From JAFGPS01 sp964628465 (lineage in GTDB: Bacteria; Planctomycetota; Phycisphaerae; Sedimentisphaerales; Anaerobacaceae): a stretch of 64,000 bases of DNA. The position numbers and the translations under genes were made by a program. The stretch is taken from assembly GCA_964628465.1 (NCBI GenBank), contig CAZVOA010000003.1:124001-188000 (forward strand), given 5' to 3'. Shown here piece by piece: positions 44,351-53,883 of this stretch (the first letter of the stretch is position 1; each line of letters opens with the position of its first letter). The notes beneath the pieces were generated by a model. The model ran no database searches, was not told the origin of the DNA, and saw nothing but the letters and a program-made list of their open reading frames with translations.

Positions 44351-47300
44351 ATGCCCCGAAGATATTTTAACTGGAAATTAGCTGTAGTGCTGGTTATAGG
44401 TTGTTCTGTATTGGCAGTCACTGCAGTTGGTTTACGAAAATGGCGTAATGCGAACAGTGCTCAAAAAGGTTTGATTCTTGGCAACAAGGCTTACGAAGAG
44501 CATGATTGGGAAGAAGCTGCAAAGGCTCTTGGCCGCTATATCGCTATTAATCAAAATGATGTAGAGGTACTGAAGAAATATGCTGATGCCCAGCTTAAAA
44601 TACGGCCTTCAAGTGTCGATAATATTCAGCAGGCAGCTCAGGCTTATCGAATTGTCTTAAGAATAGAACCGGATAATTTCGAGGTGGCCGAACAGCTTAC
44701 TGAACTTTATATTCTTATGGGAAGATATGGCGATGCCGAACTGATTGCCGAGAGGGGGTTTGAAACAAAAACCAATCCAGAGTTGAGCCGATTATACGCA
44801 ATATCGCTTGTTCATCAAAAAAAGTTTGAAGATGCCGCGGAAGCATTGAAAAAACTTTGTGCGGAAAATCATGGTCAGGTACTTGCTTATGAAACAACGG
44901 GACAGCTTGCAGAGCAGCATCCGGAAGAATTCACAGAGCCTGCTTCTTATTGGTATGATGAAGCGGTTAAAAACAATCCTTCTTCCGCTTTAGCTTATAT
45001 TATGCGGGCTGGATATTATCGCAGAACAAAAGAAATTAATTCAGCTATTTCGCAACTGGAGGAAGCGGAAAAACTGGATTTATCAAAATCTGAAGTCAGT
45101 TTGAGACTTGCTATGGAATATTTAAATCTGAATCTTCTTGATAAAGCTTATACTATTCTTGATAAAGTTAAAGAAATGTCACCGGAAGATCAGGGACTTT
45201 GGCAAATGATGGCTCAGGCGGCGTTAATGTCAAAATCTAAAGAAAAAATGTTGGAAACCGCCGAATCCGGCATCAAGGCACTTTCTAATCAGCCATGGGA
45301 TTTTATACCAATAGCTTCGGAATTGTTTATTCGGGCTGGAGCTTTTGAAAAGGGTGAAAACTATATTTCCCAGTTGAAAGAAAAGAATTTCGACGCATCA
45401 AGCATTGCGTATCTTGAGGGTCTTTTATCAGCGGAAAAAGGGGATTTTCTCAACGCTTCCAAAAGCTGGAAATATTCTATTGCGTCAGGTAATAATTCAA
45501 ACAAAATAAGAATGGAATTAGCATCAGCGTTATTAAGTTCAGGAAATGTACAATCGGCGGAAAATCAGCTTCGTTCACTTGTTTTAGAGAGACCAGATTT
45601 TTTTGATGGTATATTGTCCCTTGCCAGAGTATTGGCGCAAACAGGAAACTGGGTCGAAGCTATGCAGTACATTCAAAAAGCTCTTCAGCTTTCCCCTGGA
45701 AATCAGGAAGCACTGTTATTACAAATGCATGCCCAGATAAATATGACAGGCTCTAATTCAGTAACTTCGCAGAATTTACAAAACATTGAGACTAATTTAG
45801 CTCGTCTGGATTCAGAAGGCGCCGGTTCGATTGAGACAGCGTTTCTTCGATACCAGATTGAAATGCGTAAAGGTAATTATTCAAAAGCACAGGAAATTAT
45901 TAATCAGCTAAAACAGACATATCCGTCACAGGTTAATGTTTACCAGGCTGAAGCGGAATTGTATGCCGCCCAGGAAAAGATTGATGAAGCGATAATGTCT
46001 TTACAGCAGACCATAAAGAAATTTCCTGAAGCTTCAGGGCCGGTAAAATATCTTGCCGCTTTATTGGATTCACAAGGTAAAAAAGATGTCTGTGTTGAAG
46101 TAATTACACAAGCGTTAAATCGTATTGATGAACAGTCAGTTCAGCGTGATTTGAATTTGCTTCTGGCGGCTTGCTATAACCGCTGGTCTCAAAAAGATAA
46201 AGCATATGAACTGCTTGAGAAGGCAGCGAAAAAATATCCGAATGATATCCTGATAAAACGCAACTTATTGTTATGTGAGCAGGTTCTTGAAAAAAACGCG
46301 GAAGCACAGCAGCTTGTTGACGATATTAAAAAACTTGAAGGAGATGACGGCTGGCAATGGAGGTATGAGCAGGCGAGAATATGGTATCTTTCCGATAAAT
46401 TCAAAGATTATTATTCAGAAATAGTGCCGCTTATCCAGAAGAATATACTGGACAATCCTTCCGACCAGGCAAGCCGCTTTTTATTGGCAAAGACTTACGA
46501 AAAGGCAGGATCTTATCAGTTGGCAATTACCGCGTATCGTGAAGCACTGAACGCATCGCCGGAAAATATGCAGATGTTAACTTCTCTGGTATCCGCTCTT
46601 TATCAAATTAAGGAATATGACCAGGCGGAAGAATTGCTCAAACGTGTGCCGGAGCAGTCTATTCAGGATCCTCAACTCCAGAGATTAAAATTGCAAAGTT
46701 ATCTCAGGCAGGGACAATTAGAGTCGGCTTCCGGTATTTTGCACGACTATATTGGAAATGATCCTAACAATATTGAAGCCAGTCTTGCTCTTGCTTTGCT
46801 TGATATGCAGCAGGGTAAATATACAGAAGCAGACCAGCGTTTAAGTAAACTAAGAGCAGATGATCCATGTTCACTTGCAGTATCTTCGGCGCTAATCCAA
46901 CTGAATCTCAAACTTGAAAAGCCTCAGGAAGCATTGAAAGTTTGTGATGAACTCGTGAATAATATTAAGAATTCTTCCGCATATATTCTTCGCGCCAGAA
47001 CATATGCCGCTTTGAAACAATCTGAAAATTGTATTAAGGACCTTGACAACGCGGTTTCTATTGAGCCTGAAAATTCGCAGGTCTGGACTGCCAGAAGCGA
47101 CTTCTTTACCGCTTCAGGTGATAAGGTTAAAGCGCTTGAAGATATAAGAAAAGCGCTGTCACTGGATTCGGAAAACACACAAATTCAAAAACGCGCGATT
47201 TCTTTACTGTTATCATCGAATCAGCCTGATATGATTAGTGAGGGTAAAAATATTATTGAGCAGGCTCTGAAAAAAAATCCGGATGATGTTGAATTGGGTA

Positions 47301-48514
47301 TGTATAAGGCTGGTTTATTACTTTCCGAAGGGACCTCCCCGGCAATTACAAACGCCGGCCAGATTCTTCTGAAGATAACCCAGGATAATCCTGAATATAA
47401 CAGGGCATGGCTGCTTCTTGGAGAAATAGCAATGAAGATGGAACAGCCGAAAGACGCTATGGATTACGCCTCCCGCGGTCTGGTTTATAATCCGAACGAT
47501 GAGGGTTTGCTGTTACTAAAAGCGCGTGCCGAAGCGGCGAGGTCGTCAGTCCTTGCCATTCCTACTCTTAAGGTACTTTGTGAGTTAAATCCGAATAATG
47601 TAGAAGCTGTTTCTTTTCTGGCCAATACTTACGTTAATACAAACGAACCTGCCAAAGCCGTAAGTTTTCTTCAGAATATTCTTACAAAGTGCAATGAATC
47701 CAATACAAGAGCATATAATATTACACTTGCCGCCGCGATGTATAAAGTCGGCGACAGGGAAGAAGCTCTAACTAAATTAAATTTACTTATGGCGGAAGTT
47801 CCGGAAGATTCATCTCCTTTATTGGCACAGGCGTATTTGTTACGAGATGCCAGGCTCTGGGGTGAGCTTCAGGACAAAACGCTTAGCTGGTACCAGCAGC
47901 ATCCTGAACACAGTCTTGCTTTAATTACTATTGCCGGTAATCTTATATCGAATGAATCAATGGAATCGAAAAAGGTATCTGAAGAATTGTTGCGTGCTGT
48001 TATAAAAAATAATCCTGAAAATACTCAATCTCTTTATTCTTTGGCTGTTCTTTTGGGTATGACCGGTCGTTCGGATGAAGCGGCGGATATATATAGAAAG
48101 ATTCTCGATATCGAGCCGGAAAATATAGTTGCGATTAATAATCTTGCGTGGATACTTTGCGAAAATCAGGCCCAGCCGCAGCAGGCGCTCGAACTCGCGA
48201 AGAAAGGATTGCAGCAGAATCCTGATTATATAGATCTTATTGATACTCGCGGCATGATTTACTTTAGATTGGGAAATTTCAAGGAAGCCGTCGAGGATTT
48301 CAGCAGGTGTGTTGAACTGTATCCAGAGTTGTCACCGCAATCAGCCGTGTCGCGTTTTCACCTGGCAAAAGCTTATGCCGGTTTGAAGAATAATGTAAGA
48401 GCCGTTGGTTATTTAAAAGAAGTTCTTAATTCAAAAGAGCAGATTGGCGGCTTGACGGCAAAAGAAATTGCTGAAGCGCAGAATTTGTTAAAACAGCTAC
48501 AGGAGGAGATTTAA
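44351..48514 (+). CDS. giant TPR protein, PrsT-like
   Basis: A 1387-residue protein: one N-terminal membrane helix (AVVLVIGCSVLAVTAVGL) and then more than 25 tetratricopeptide repeats, for example ALVYNPNDEGLLLLKARAEA and AINNLAWILCENQAQPQQAL. Long TPR proteins (PrsT) are regular members of PEP-CTERM/exosortase exopolysaccharide loci and probably scaffold periplasmic transport. No lipobox Cys is visible; the single Cys in the helix (VIGCSVL) lies too early in context, so a membrane anchor is likelier. AAGGAG precedes the ATG. It overlaps the regulators' transcription unit by only 3 bases of spacing. Confidence 0.85.
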   Translation: MPRRYFNWKLAVVLVIGCSVLAVTAVGLRKWRNANSAQKGLILGNKAYEEHDWEEAAKALGRYIAINQNDVEVLKKYADAQLKIRPSSVDNIQQAAQAYRIVLRIEPDNFEVAEQLTELYILMGRYGDAELIAERGFETKTNPELSRLYAISLVHQKKFEDAAEALKKLCAENHGQVLAYETTGQLAEQHPEEFTEPASYWYDEAVKNNPSSALAYIMRAGYYRRTKEINSAISQLEEAEKLDLSKSEVSLRLAMEYLNLNLLDKAYTILDKVKEMSPEDQGLWQMMAQAALMSKSKEKMLETAESGIKALSNQPWDFIPIASELFIRAGAFEKGENYISQLKEKNFDASSIAYLEGLLSAEKGDFLNASKSWKYSIASGNNSNKIRMELASALLSSGNVQSAENQLRSLVLERPDFFDGILSLARVLAQTGNWVEAMQYIQKALQLSPGNQEALLLQMHAQINMTGSNSVTSQNLQNIETNLARLDSEGAGSIETAFLRYQIEMRKGNYSKAQEIINQLKQTYPSQVNVYQAEAELYAAQEKIDEAIMSLQQTIKKFPEASGPVKYLAALLDSQGKKDVCVEVITQALNRIDEQSVQRDLNLLLAACYNRWSQKDKAYELLEKAAKKYPNDILIKRNLLLCEQVLEKNAEAQQLVDDIKKLEGDDGWQWRYEQARIWYLSDKFKDYYSEIVPLIQKNILDNPSDQASRFLLAKTYEKAGSYQLAITAYREALNASPENMQMLTSLVSALYQIKEYDQAEELLKRVPEQSIQDPQLQRLKLQSYLRQGQLESASGILHDYIGNDPNNIEASLALALLDMQQGKYTEADQRLSKLRADDPCSLAVSSALIQLNLKLEKPQEALKVCDELVNNIKNSSAYILRARTYAALKQSENCIKDLDNAVSIEPENSQVWTARSDFFTASGDKVKALEDIRKALSLDSENTQIQKRAISLLLSSNQPDMISEGKNIIEQALKKNPDDVELGMYKAGLLLSEGTSPAITNAGQILLKITQDNPEYNRAWLLLGEIAMKMEQPKDAMDYASRGLVYNPNDEGLLLLKARAEAARSSVLAIPTLKVLCELNPNNVEAVSFLANTYVNTNEPAKAVSFLQNILTKCNESNTRAYNITLAAAMYKVGDREEALTKLNLLMAEVPEDSSPLLAQAYLLRDARLWGELQDKTLSWYQQHPEHSLALITIAGNLISNESMESKKVSEELLRAVIKNNPENTQSLYSLAVLLGMTGRSDEAADIYRKILDIEPENIVAINNLAWILCENQAQPQQALELAKKGLQQNPDYIDLIDTRGMIYFRLGNFKEAVEDFSRCVELYPELSPQSAVSRFHLAKAYAGLKNNVRAVGYLKEVLNSKEQIGGLTAKEIAEAQNLLKQLQEEI

Positions 48515-48517
48515 ATA

Positions 48518-48826
48518 ATGCAGTTACCTGAGCCACAAGCTGAAAATAATCAAAACGAATTATTTTCTAAATATATGGTATTTGATGATAACCAATGGGC
48601 ATATTTACAAAAATATTTTAATTTAACTTCAAGTGAAAGAAATATAACGGAACTAATGTGTCAGGGACTCAGTGAAGAAGGTATAGCCAGGCATATGAAT
48701 ATACAAAGAGGAACAGTAAAAACCCACGCGAGGAATATCTACAGAAAGATGCACGTAAAAAATAAAATAATGATGTTATTGAATTTTATTAACATAATTA
48801 GAGAACAATCACAAAAAGTCAAATAA
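48518..48826 (+). CDS. HTH-only LuxR-type regulator
   Basis: A 102-residue protein with no receiver domain. Residues about 35-85 are a LuxR/FixJ helix-turn-helix: LTSSERNITELMCQGLSEEG, IARHMNIQRGTVKTHARNIY and RKMHVKNK. The short N-terminus is acidic and polar. It starts 4 bases after the TPR gene, so it may control the locus from within. A sister gene follows. Confidence 0.85.
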   Translation: MQLPEPQAENNQNELFSKYMVFDDNQWAYLQKYFNLTSSERNITELMCQGLSEEGIARHMNIQRGTVKTHARNIYRKMHVKNKIMMLLNFINIIREQSQKVK

Positions 48827-48862
48827 TAATATAACAATTATTATTGCATGTAGATAAATGTT

Positions 48863-49171
48863 ATGGATAATAAAAACACGTTAGATAGATATCAAGGTAT
48901 TAATTCTTTTTATAGATGCCCTGAAGTCGAACTTTTCGATGAGAAAGAATGGTCATTAATTATGCGAAAATATAATTTGACTATTCGAGAAATTGAAGTT
49001 GTACATATGATTTTAAAAGGATTTAGTTATAATAATATTTCAAAACGATTCAATATTGAACCTTCTACAGTTAAAGTTCATTTGCGAAATGTTTATAAGA
49101 AAGTTAATGTTAATAGTAGAATGATGCTTGTTTTAACATTTATTGATTATGCCAAAAGGTGCAATAATTAA
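48863..49171 (+). CDS. second HTH-only LuxR-type regulator
   Basis: Another 102-residue stand-alone HTH protein, paralogous to the one 37 bases upstream: LTIREIEVVHMILKGFSYNN, ISKRFNIEPSTVKVHLRNVY, KKVNVNSRMML. Both share the layout 'FD-x-x-E/Q-W' before the HTH. Lacking a receiver or ligand domain, the pair may form heterodimers or respond to unknown cues. Confidence 0.85.
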   Translation: MDNKNTLDRYQGINSFYRCPEVELFDEKEWSLIMRKYNLTIREIEVVHMILKGFSYNNISKRFNIEPSTVKVHLRNVYKKVNVNSRMMLVLTFIDYAKRCNN

Positions 49172-49212
49172 AAAGATGTTAAGATAATGAGCCATAGAAA
49201 ATAGAGAATAAT

Positions 49213-50313
49213 ATGTTAAAGATTATAAATATTGTGGGCGCTCGTCCAAACTTTATGAAAATAGCTCCGATTATGAAAGCTTTTCAAGCTTCGGAGAAGG
49301 TTGAGGCAATGCTCGTACATACAGGTCAGCATTATGATGAAAAAATGAGCGATCTTTTCTTTCGTCAGCTCAATATTCCTGAACCTGATATTAATCTTGA
49401 AATAGGTTCATCAAGTCACGCAGTTCAGACTGCTAATATTATGAAAGCATTTGAGCCTGTATTACTTGAACACAAGCCGGATGCAGTTCTTGTTGTCGGA
49501 GATGTTAATAGTACAATTGCCTGTGGCCTTGTAGCTGTAAAACTGGGCATAAAACTTGTACATGTTGAAGCCGGTCTTCGCAGTTTTGATAGAACTATGC
49601 CGGAAGAAATCAATCGAGTGCTAACCGATTCAATCAGCGACTTGCTGTTCTGTACGGAACAGAGCGGCGTGGATAATCTCATAAAAGAAGGAGTATCGAA
49701 AGATAAAATATTTCTCGTTGGAAATGTAATGATTGATACTCTTATATCAAATAAAGCAAAAGCAGATGAATCTGATATCCTGGAAAATTACAATCTTAAT
49801 AGTTCTAATTATGCCGCATTGACTTTGCACAGGCCGTCAAATGTTGATGACCCTGTGGTTTTCGGCAGGATAGTGGATGCCCTGGAAGTTATTCAGAAAG
49901 ATATGCCTGTTATTTTCCCGATTCATCCAAGAACCCTTAGAAACCTGAAGTCGTTTAATTTCGAGGCAAGGTTTAAGCAATTACCTAATCTGAAATTAGT
50001 TGAACCTTTAGGTTATCTCGATTTTCTCAAGATTATGTCTTGTGCGAAAATTGTTTTGACTGATTCAGGCGGCATTCAGGAAGAGACAACAATATTGAAA
50101 GTTCCATGCCTGACACTTCGCGAAAATACCGAGCGGCCGGTTACCGTAGATAGCGGCTCAAACCAGATTGTTGGTACGAATACTGAAAAGATTATTCAGG
50201 CATATAATCATGTTATGAAATCCAATTCAAAAAAAACGAAAACACCTCCTCTTTGGGACGGCCGTGCTTCAGAACGCATTGTGAAAGTTCTTTGTGATTA
50301 CTTAATTAACTGA
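49213..50313 (+). CDS. wecB: UDP-N-acetylglucosamine 2-epimerase, non-hydrolysing
   Basis: A 366-residue GT-B-fold epimerase with the family motifs GARPNFMKIAPIMKAF, HTGQHYDEKMSDLFF, VVGDVNSTIA, HVEAGLRSFDRTMPEEINR, LHRPSNVDDP and TDSGGIQEETT. It interconverts UDP-GlcNAc and UDP-ManNAc. The product is the likely donor for the TagA/WecG enzyme at 37483. It ends the polysaccharide locus. Confidence 0.95.
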   Translation: MLKIINIVGARPNFMKIAPIMKAFQASEKVEAMLVHTGQHYDEKMSDLFFRQLNIPEPDINLEIGSSSHAVQTANIMKAFEPVLLEHKPDAVLVVGDVNSTIACGLVAVKLGIKLVHVEAGLRSFDRTMPEEINRVLTDSISDLLFCTEQSGVDNLIKEGVSKDKIFLVGNVMIDTLISNKAKADESDILENYNLNSSNYAALTLHRPSNVDDPVVFGRIVDALEVIQKDMPVIFPIHPRTLRNLKSFNFEARFKQLPNLKLVEPLGYLDFLKIMSCAKIVLTDSGGIQEETTILKVPCLTLRENTERPVTVDSGSNQIVGTNTEKIIQAYNHVMKSNSKKTKTPPLWDGRASERIVKVLCDYLIN

Positions 50314-50410
50314 ATATAATTTAATATTCTATATCAAAAAACAGTGATCAGATAGTATTCATCATTTAATTATATAATAGTTGTCAAGACTGGAAACATG
50401 GTTTTGCATT

Positions 50411-50923
50411 TTATGCCATCATGTGTTTTTTTGAAAAATGTTGGATAAGTGCGATTGTCCATATAGTTATAGCCACAAGGAAACCGACAAATAAAAACCA
50501 AAACAGTTCGTTGGGCATTTTTACAGGGGAACTTTGATTCGCTTTCACTATAGAGTATTGTATTCCTGCAAAAAATAATACCATAATACATCCAAACCAA
50601 ATCATTTGGCGGGACATATATAAACAGGTCTGATGTTTACGTTCCGGCGAGAGCCAGTAATCGCGGTTTGGAAGATTAATAAAACTCGTCGGAATAAATC
50701 TGCTAACCAATCCAATACATGCCAAAAACCACGAAATTCCTATACCGAATAATGCGAAAAATAACAAATGTTTATCCCTGCTCATCCAGCCGTCAGGTGT
50801 TCCATCAAAGCTAAAATGAGTCGCAACACGTTCAGGCAATTCTGAACTTGAGTAATACACATACACCAAAAATCCAATACTGAGAACCACCAGAACCAAT
50901 AACGGTAAATATATTGTTTTCAT
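50411..50923 (-). CDS. DUF1648 membrane protein
   Basis: A 170-residue protein with four predicted membrane helices. The DUF1648 signature lies in LPERVATHFSFDGTPDGWMS (about residues 29-48), the same motif found in SdpI-like immunity proteins. Helices near residues 5-23, 55-75, 105-125 and 140-158. The function of the stand-alone form is unknown; SdpI proteins give immunity to a toxin. The gene points against the glycan locus. Confidence 0.8.
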   Translation of the reverse strand: MKTIYLPLLVLVVLSIGFLVYVYYSSSELPERVATHFSFDGTPDGWMSRDKHLLFFALFGIGISWFLACIGLVSRFIPTSFINLPNRDYWLSPERKHQTCLYMSRQMIWFGCIMVLFFAGIQYSIVKANQSSPVKMPNELFWFLFVGFLVAITIWTIALIQHFSKKHMMA

Positions 50924-50977
50924 AACTGTATCAAAATATCATTGTTAAACCTGCAAAACAGGTCACGGCAATAATAT

Positions 50978-51226
50978 TCAGCTTCCTTTTTCTTCTTTCC
51001 CAAAATGTTTGAAAAAGAGTTCTTTCGACATTTTCACGCCTTCTTCGGACAGAACGACTGACTTTGCTTTTGTTTTTGGATCGCTTATATAGCCCTTTTC
51101 ATGGAGTCTGTTCATTGCTTCCCAATCCTGTCCTTTCCATGCTCGTGTGCCGTAATTGTCGGTTTCGCTTGTCAGATACAAAAGCGCCAGAACGATTTCA
51201 TCAATTTTGTCTTCGTCATATTCCAT
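50978..51226 (-). CDS. DUF6429 family protein
   Basis: An 82-residue soluble protein: MEYDEDKIDEIVLALLYLTS, RAWKGQDWEAMNRLHEKGYI, then SDPKTKAKSVVLSEEG and a short helical tail. The pattern fits small winged-helix-like DUF6429 proteins. Start at the ATG 51226 (AGGA upstream) rather than the GTG five codons earlier. It lies just downstream of the SOS-free accessory stretch and has no clear partner. Confidence 0.8.
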   Translation of the reverse strand: MEYDEDKIDEIVLALLYLTSETDNYGTRAWKGQDWEAMNRLHEKGYISDPKTKAKSVVLSEEGVKMSKELFFKHFGKEEKGS

Positions 51227-51346
51227 AGCATTTCCTTTCACTAATTATCATAACGGACTAATAATATGGGGTCAAAAAAATAATAGGCAATTGACCCAAG
51301 CCATCGAGATTGTTAGAAGAACATTGATTATTAGGGTAATCCTGAA

Positions 51347-51627
51347 ATGATAAATATTCCAAAAAACAATGGTCTTAAAGTAAGCTTAGGTGTTTTGAGG
51401 TTACCGGTATTGCTAACGAATGGAGCGATATAGATTTAGTTGTGGTATTACCTGACATCGATAAAAAAATCGAATGTAGAATATTAGACAAGCTCTGGCA
51501 ATATGCAGACCGAAAAGATTCTCGTATCAAGCCAATCCCATACAGCCTCGAACGCTTGGAAAAAGACGATTACACACCAATCATCGACATCGCCTGCAGC
51601 GAGGGAACTATTGTAAAATTAAATTAA
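51347..51627 (+). pseudogene. broken nucleotidyltransferase (MNT-type) gene
   Basis: Two frames together make one short nucleotidyltransferase. The first begins MINIPKNNGLKVSLGV, then a frame change near 51396 joins to VTGIANEWSDIDLVVVLPDI, which contains the catalytic DxD (SDIDL). The end of the frame, RIKPIPYSLERLEKDDYTP, matches the tail of such proteins. The G-S of the GS motif before the DxD is lost. It may be a remnant of a toxin-antitoxin or Abi system; AbiGii partners of AbiGi proteins are also nucleotidyltransferases, and an AbiGi-like gene lies 0.6 kb away. Confidence 0.65.
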
Positions 51628-51900
51628 CCACAGATTAACGATGATTCACACAGATTCTTTTTACTTTTGCCTGTCACGGCGAAACCTCTGAAAAAGATGT
51701 ATCATTCTCTCAAAGGAGAGTATTCAGTTTTTGAGACTTTTATTTTCCGCTAAAAATGCTTGTCTTTTTTCTTCATTCAAGAATATAATAGAATCGAAAA
51801 ACACGGTATTGAATTTGAAAACAAACGAATATAATATCTCCTGTTTTTTATAAAAGGAACAATTCATTTGAGATTGAGGATTTTATAAAAAGTAAATATT

Positions 51901-52233
51901 ATGAAAAATTTTATCCTTGGTTTAATTATTGGTGTATGTCTGACGGCAACATGGTTTTATCTACCAGAAATATTTTTCGGAAAAATCTACACAGTCAAGT
52001 CTATAGAAAGCCATTATCCGCATGGTGACAAGAACTCTGAGACAACTATAATAGTTTTTCTTAAAGGAGATACTGGGCATACTAAAGAAATATTATGTGC
52101 ATTCCCACCGAGTATAAAACTTGTTGGATCGAATGAAAATGGCTGGGCTGGCCTGAAAAAAGTAAGAATCAAAGGACCTGCAGAAAAGTATATGTTCGGG
52201 ACAGTTTCTTATTACGCAGAAAAGGTTCAATAA
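51901..52233 (+). CDS. small membrane-anchored protein of unknown function
   Basis: A 110-residue protein with an N-terminal hydrophobic helix (MKNFILGLIIGVCLTATWFY) and a small beta-rich domain outside the membrane. I do not recognise a family. It lies 40 bases before the AbiGi-like gene, so the pair could be co-transcribed. Confidence 0.55.
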   Translation: MKNFILGLIIGVCLTATWFYLPEIFFGKIYTVKSIESHYPHGDKNSETTIIVFLKGDTGHTKEILCAFPPSIKLVGSNENGWAGLKKVRIKGPAEKYMFGTVSYYAEKVQ

Positions 52234-52273
52234 AATTGCTAAAATAGTTATGGATGTGAAAAGAGATATTTTT

Positions 52274-53044
52274 ATGAACAATCAGCAAACATATATTTCC
52301 AATGAACTTACACATTTTGTAGGTAAGAATGACGGAAATAAGGATGAACAGTACAGCAGGCTCTTTAAAATATTGTGCGAGGGCAAATTATGTCATCATT
52401 TATCTGATACAATACATCTCCATAATTCAGAATTAGGAACTATACCTTGTATAAACATTAAAATAGATACAAGTGCCAAAATAAGTGAAAACTTTATGTA
52501 TTACCCTGCAATGGTATGTTTTTGTGATATACCGAAAGAAAATTTAAGAATACATATTGAAAAATATAGTCGTTTTGGACTATCGTTCGATAAAGATTTT
52601 ATTATCCAACATGGAGGAAGACCGGTTTATTATATCCCAATTGAATGCCCTAATCAGACTCGTTTTTTAAGAAATATAGGCCCAAATATAAGTGACATTT
52701 TTAACAATTTTGCTCAAAGTTTAGTAAATAACTCCACTGCTAAGATAATCGACAAAGTTGATAACCCGATTTCAACGATAAAAGACTCAGATATTATTAA
52801 AAATAGTACATTCAACAGTTTCCTTACTTTGTATATTTTCAGTTATATAAAATTCTTTAATCATAATCTTTCTGACAATGATGGAAGCAATTTTTATTTT
52901 GAACGGGAATGGCGTGTTTTAGAATCTTTGGAATTTTCGATAAGTGATGTTAAAAGTATTTATATTCCAAAATGGTATTATGAACGTTTTCGCGAAGATT
53001 TTCCCCAATATAACGGGGAGATTATCCATCCTGAAGAACTATAA
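52274..53044 (+). CDS. AbiGi-family abortive-infection protein
   Basis: A 256-residue protein. The N-terminus ISNELTHFVGKNDGN and the central VCFCDIPKENLRIHIEKYSR followed by FGLSFDKDFIIQHGG are the AbiGi signature (the family counted as the antitoxin or partner gene of the Lactococcus abiG system). The C-terminus has YFEREWRVLESLEFS, similar to the end of DUF2971 proteins. I chose ATG 52274 because AAGAGA precedes it and family members start right at this point; an ATG 8 codons upstream is possible. No intact AbiGii partner is nearby. Confidence 0.72.
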   Translation: MNNQQTYISNELTHFVGKNDGNKDEQYSRLFKILCEGKLCHHLSDTIHLHNSELGTIPCINIKIDTSAKISENFMYYPAMVCFCDIPKENLRIHIEKYSRFGLSFDKDFIIQHGGRPVYYIPIECPNQTRFLRNIGPNISDIFNNFAQSLVNNSTAKIIDKVDNPISTIKDSDIIKNSTFNSFLTLYIFSYIKFFNHNLSDNDGSNFYFEREWRVLESLEFSISDVKSIYIPKWYYERFREDFPQYNGEIIHPEEL

Positions 53045-53217
53045 ATCTGCATTTTTAATAATCTTTCTTTGCAATTTGTACAATTTACGATTAAGAGATT
53101 CCTTTAAGTAATTCTTTTATTTTTTACGTGAAATCGAATCAATGAGAGGTTAAAATACCGCACATTGGCTAAAAGTTCAATAATCTATTTGTTTTGATGC
53201 TTTTTAATTGAAATTTG

Positions 53218-53245
53218 TTTAGGGATTAGGGTTTAGAATTTAGGA
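53218..53245 (+). repeat. 7-bp tandem repeat before thpR
   Basis: Four 7-bp units TTTAGGG, ATTAGGG, TTTAGAA and TTTAGGA sit directly before the GTG of thpR. Telomere-like in look but short; perhaps polymerase slippage. Confidence 0.55.
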
Positions 53246-53255
53246 TTTTTTACTT

Positions 53256-53822
53256 GTGCGTGTTTTTATCGCTATAGAAATCAATAAGGTGATTAAAAAT
53301 GACCTTGCGGCTTTGCAAAGGGAAATGCTTGGCAAAGTCGATATCAAAAAAGGCGACGCAAAATGGGTTGATCCCGAGGATATGCACCTTACCCTGAAAT
53401 TTATGGGCGAAATAAAAGACTCGCAGCTTGTTGAGGTTTGCAAAATAACCGAACAAGTCGCAGCCAGCCATGAATGCTTCGATATAGAAATCGGAGGCGT
53501 CGGCTCTTTCGGCGGCCAAAGCGCACGGGTTATCTGGGTTGGAGCAGGACAGGATAATGAAAACCTGCTGAAATTACAGGATGATCTTGAAACGCAGTTG
53601 GCTTTTGCCGGCTGGCCGGAAGAGAACAGGAAGTTTGAAGGGCATTTGACGCTTTGCAGAATTAAAAATTTTAATGCAGGCATAAAGCTGGCTCAATTGG
53701 CAAATGAATATAAAAATTACAGTCTCGATGTTGTGCAGGTGGATTCGGTTTGTATTTTTCAAAGCGAACTAACTCCGCAAGGGCCTGTTTATACATTGCT
53801 TGGAAAGTATAATTTGCAATAG
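53256..53822 (+). CDS. thpR: RNA 2',3'-cyclic phosphodiesterase (LigT/ThpR)
   Basis: A 188-residue 2H phosphoesterase with both HxT motifs, HLTLKFMG (about residues 44-51) and HLTLCRIK (about residues 130-137). It opens 2',3'-cyclic phosphate on RNA ends. Start is GTG, with the frame MRVFIAIEIN matching the family N-terminus. The recA gene follows 61 bases later. Confidence 0.93.
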   Translation: MRVFIAIEINKVIKNDLAALQREMLGKVDIKKGDAKWVDPEDMHLTLKFMGEIKDSQLVEVCKITEQVAASHECFDIEIGGVGSFGGQSARVIWVGAGQDNENLLKLQDDLETQLAFAGWPEENRKFEGHLTLCRIKNFNAGIKLAQLANEYKNYSLDVVQVDSVCIFQSELTPQGPVYTLLGKYNLQ

Positions 53823-53883
53823 ACAAATTGAAGGAACATAATTAAGTACTATTAACATTCCATTTATAAGGAGAGAAAAAGGC

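Noticed and set aside
53240..53683. Minus-strand frame across thpR
   Set aside because: Fully overlaps the well-supported 2H phosphoesterase gene.
53823..53883. SOS/LexA box before recA
   Set aside because: No GAAC-N4-GTTC or CTG-N10-CAG dyad in good form; only a loose GGAA...TTCC symmetry.
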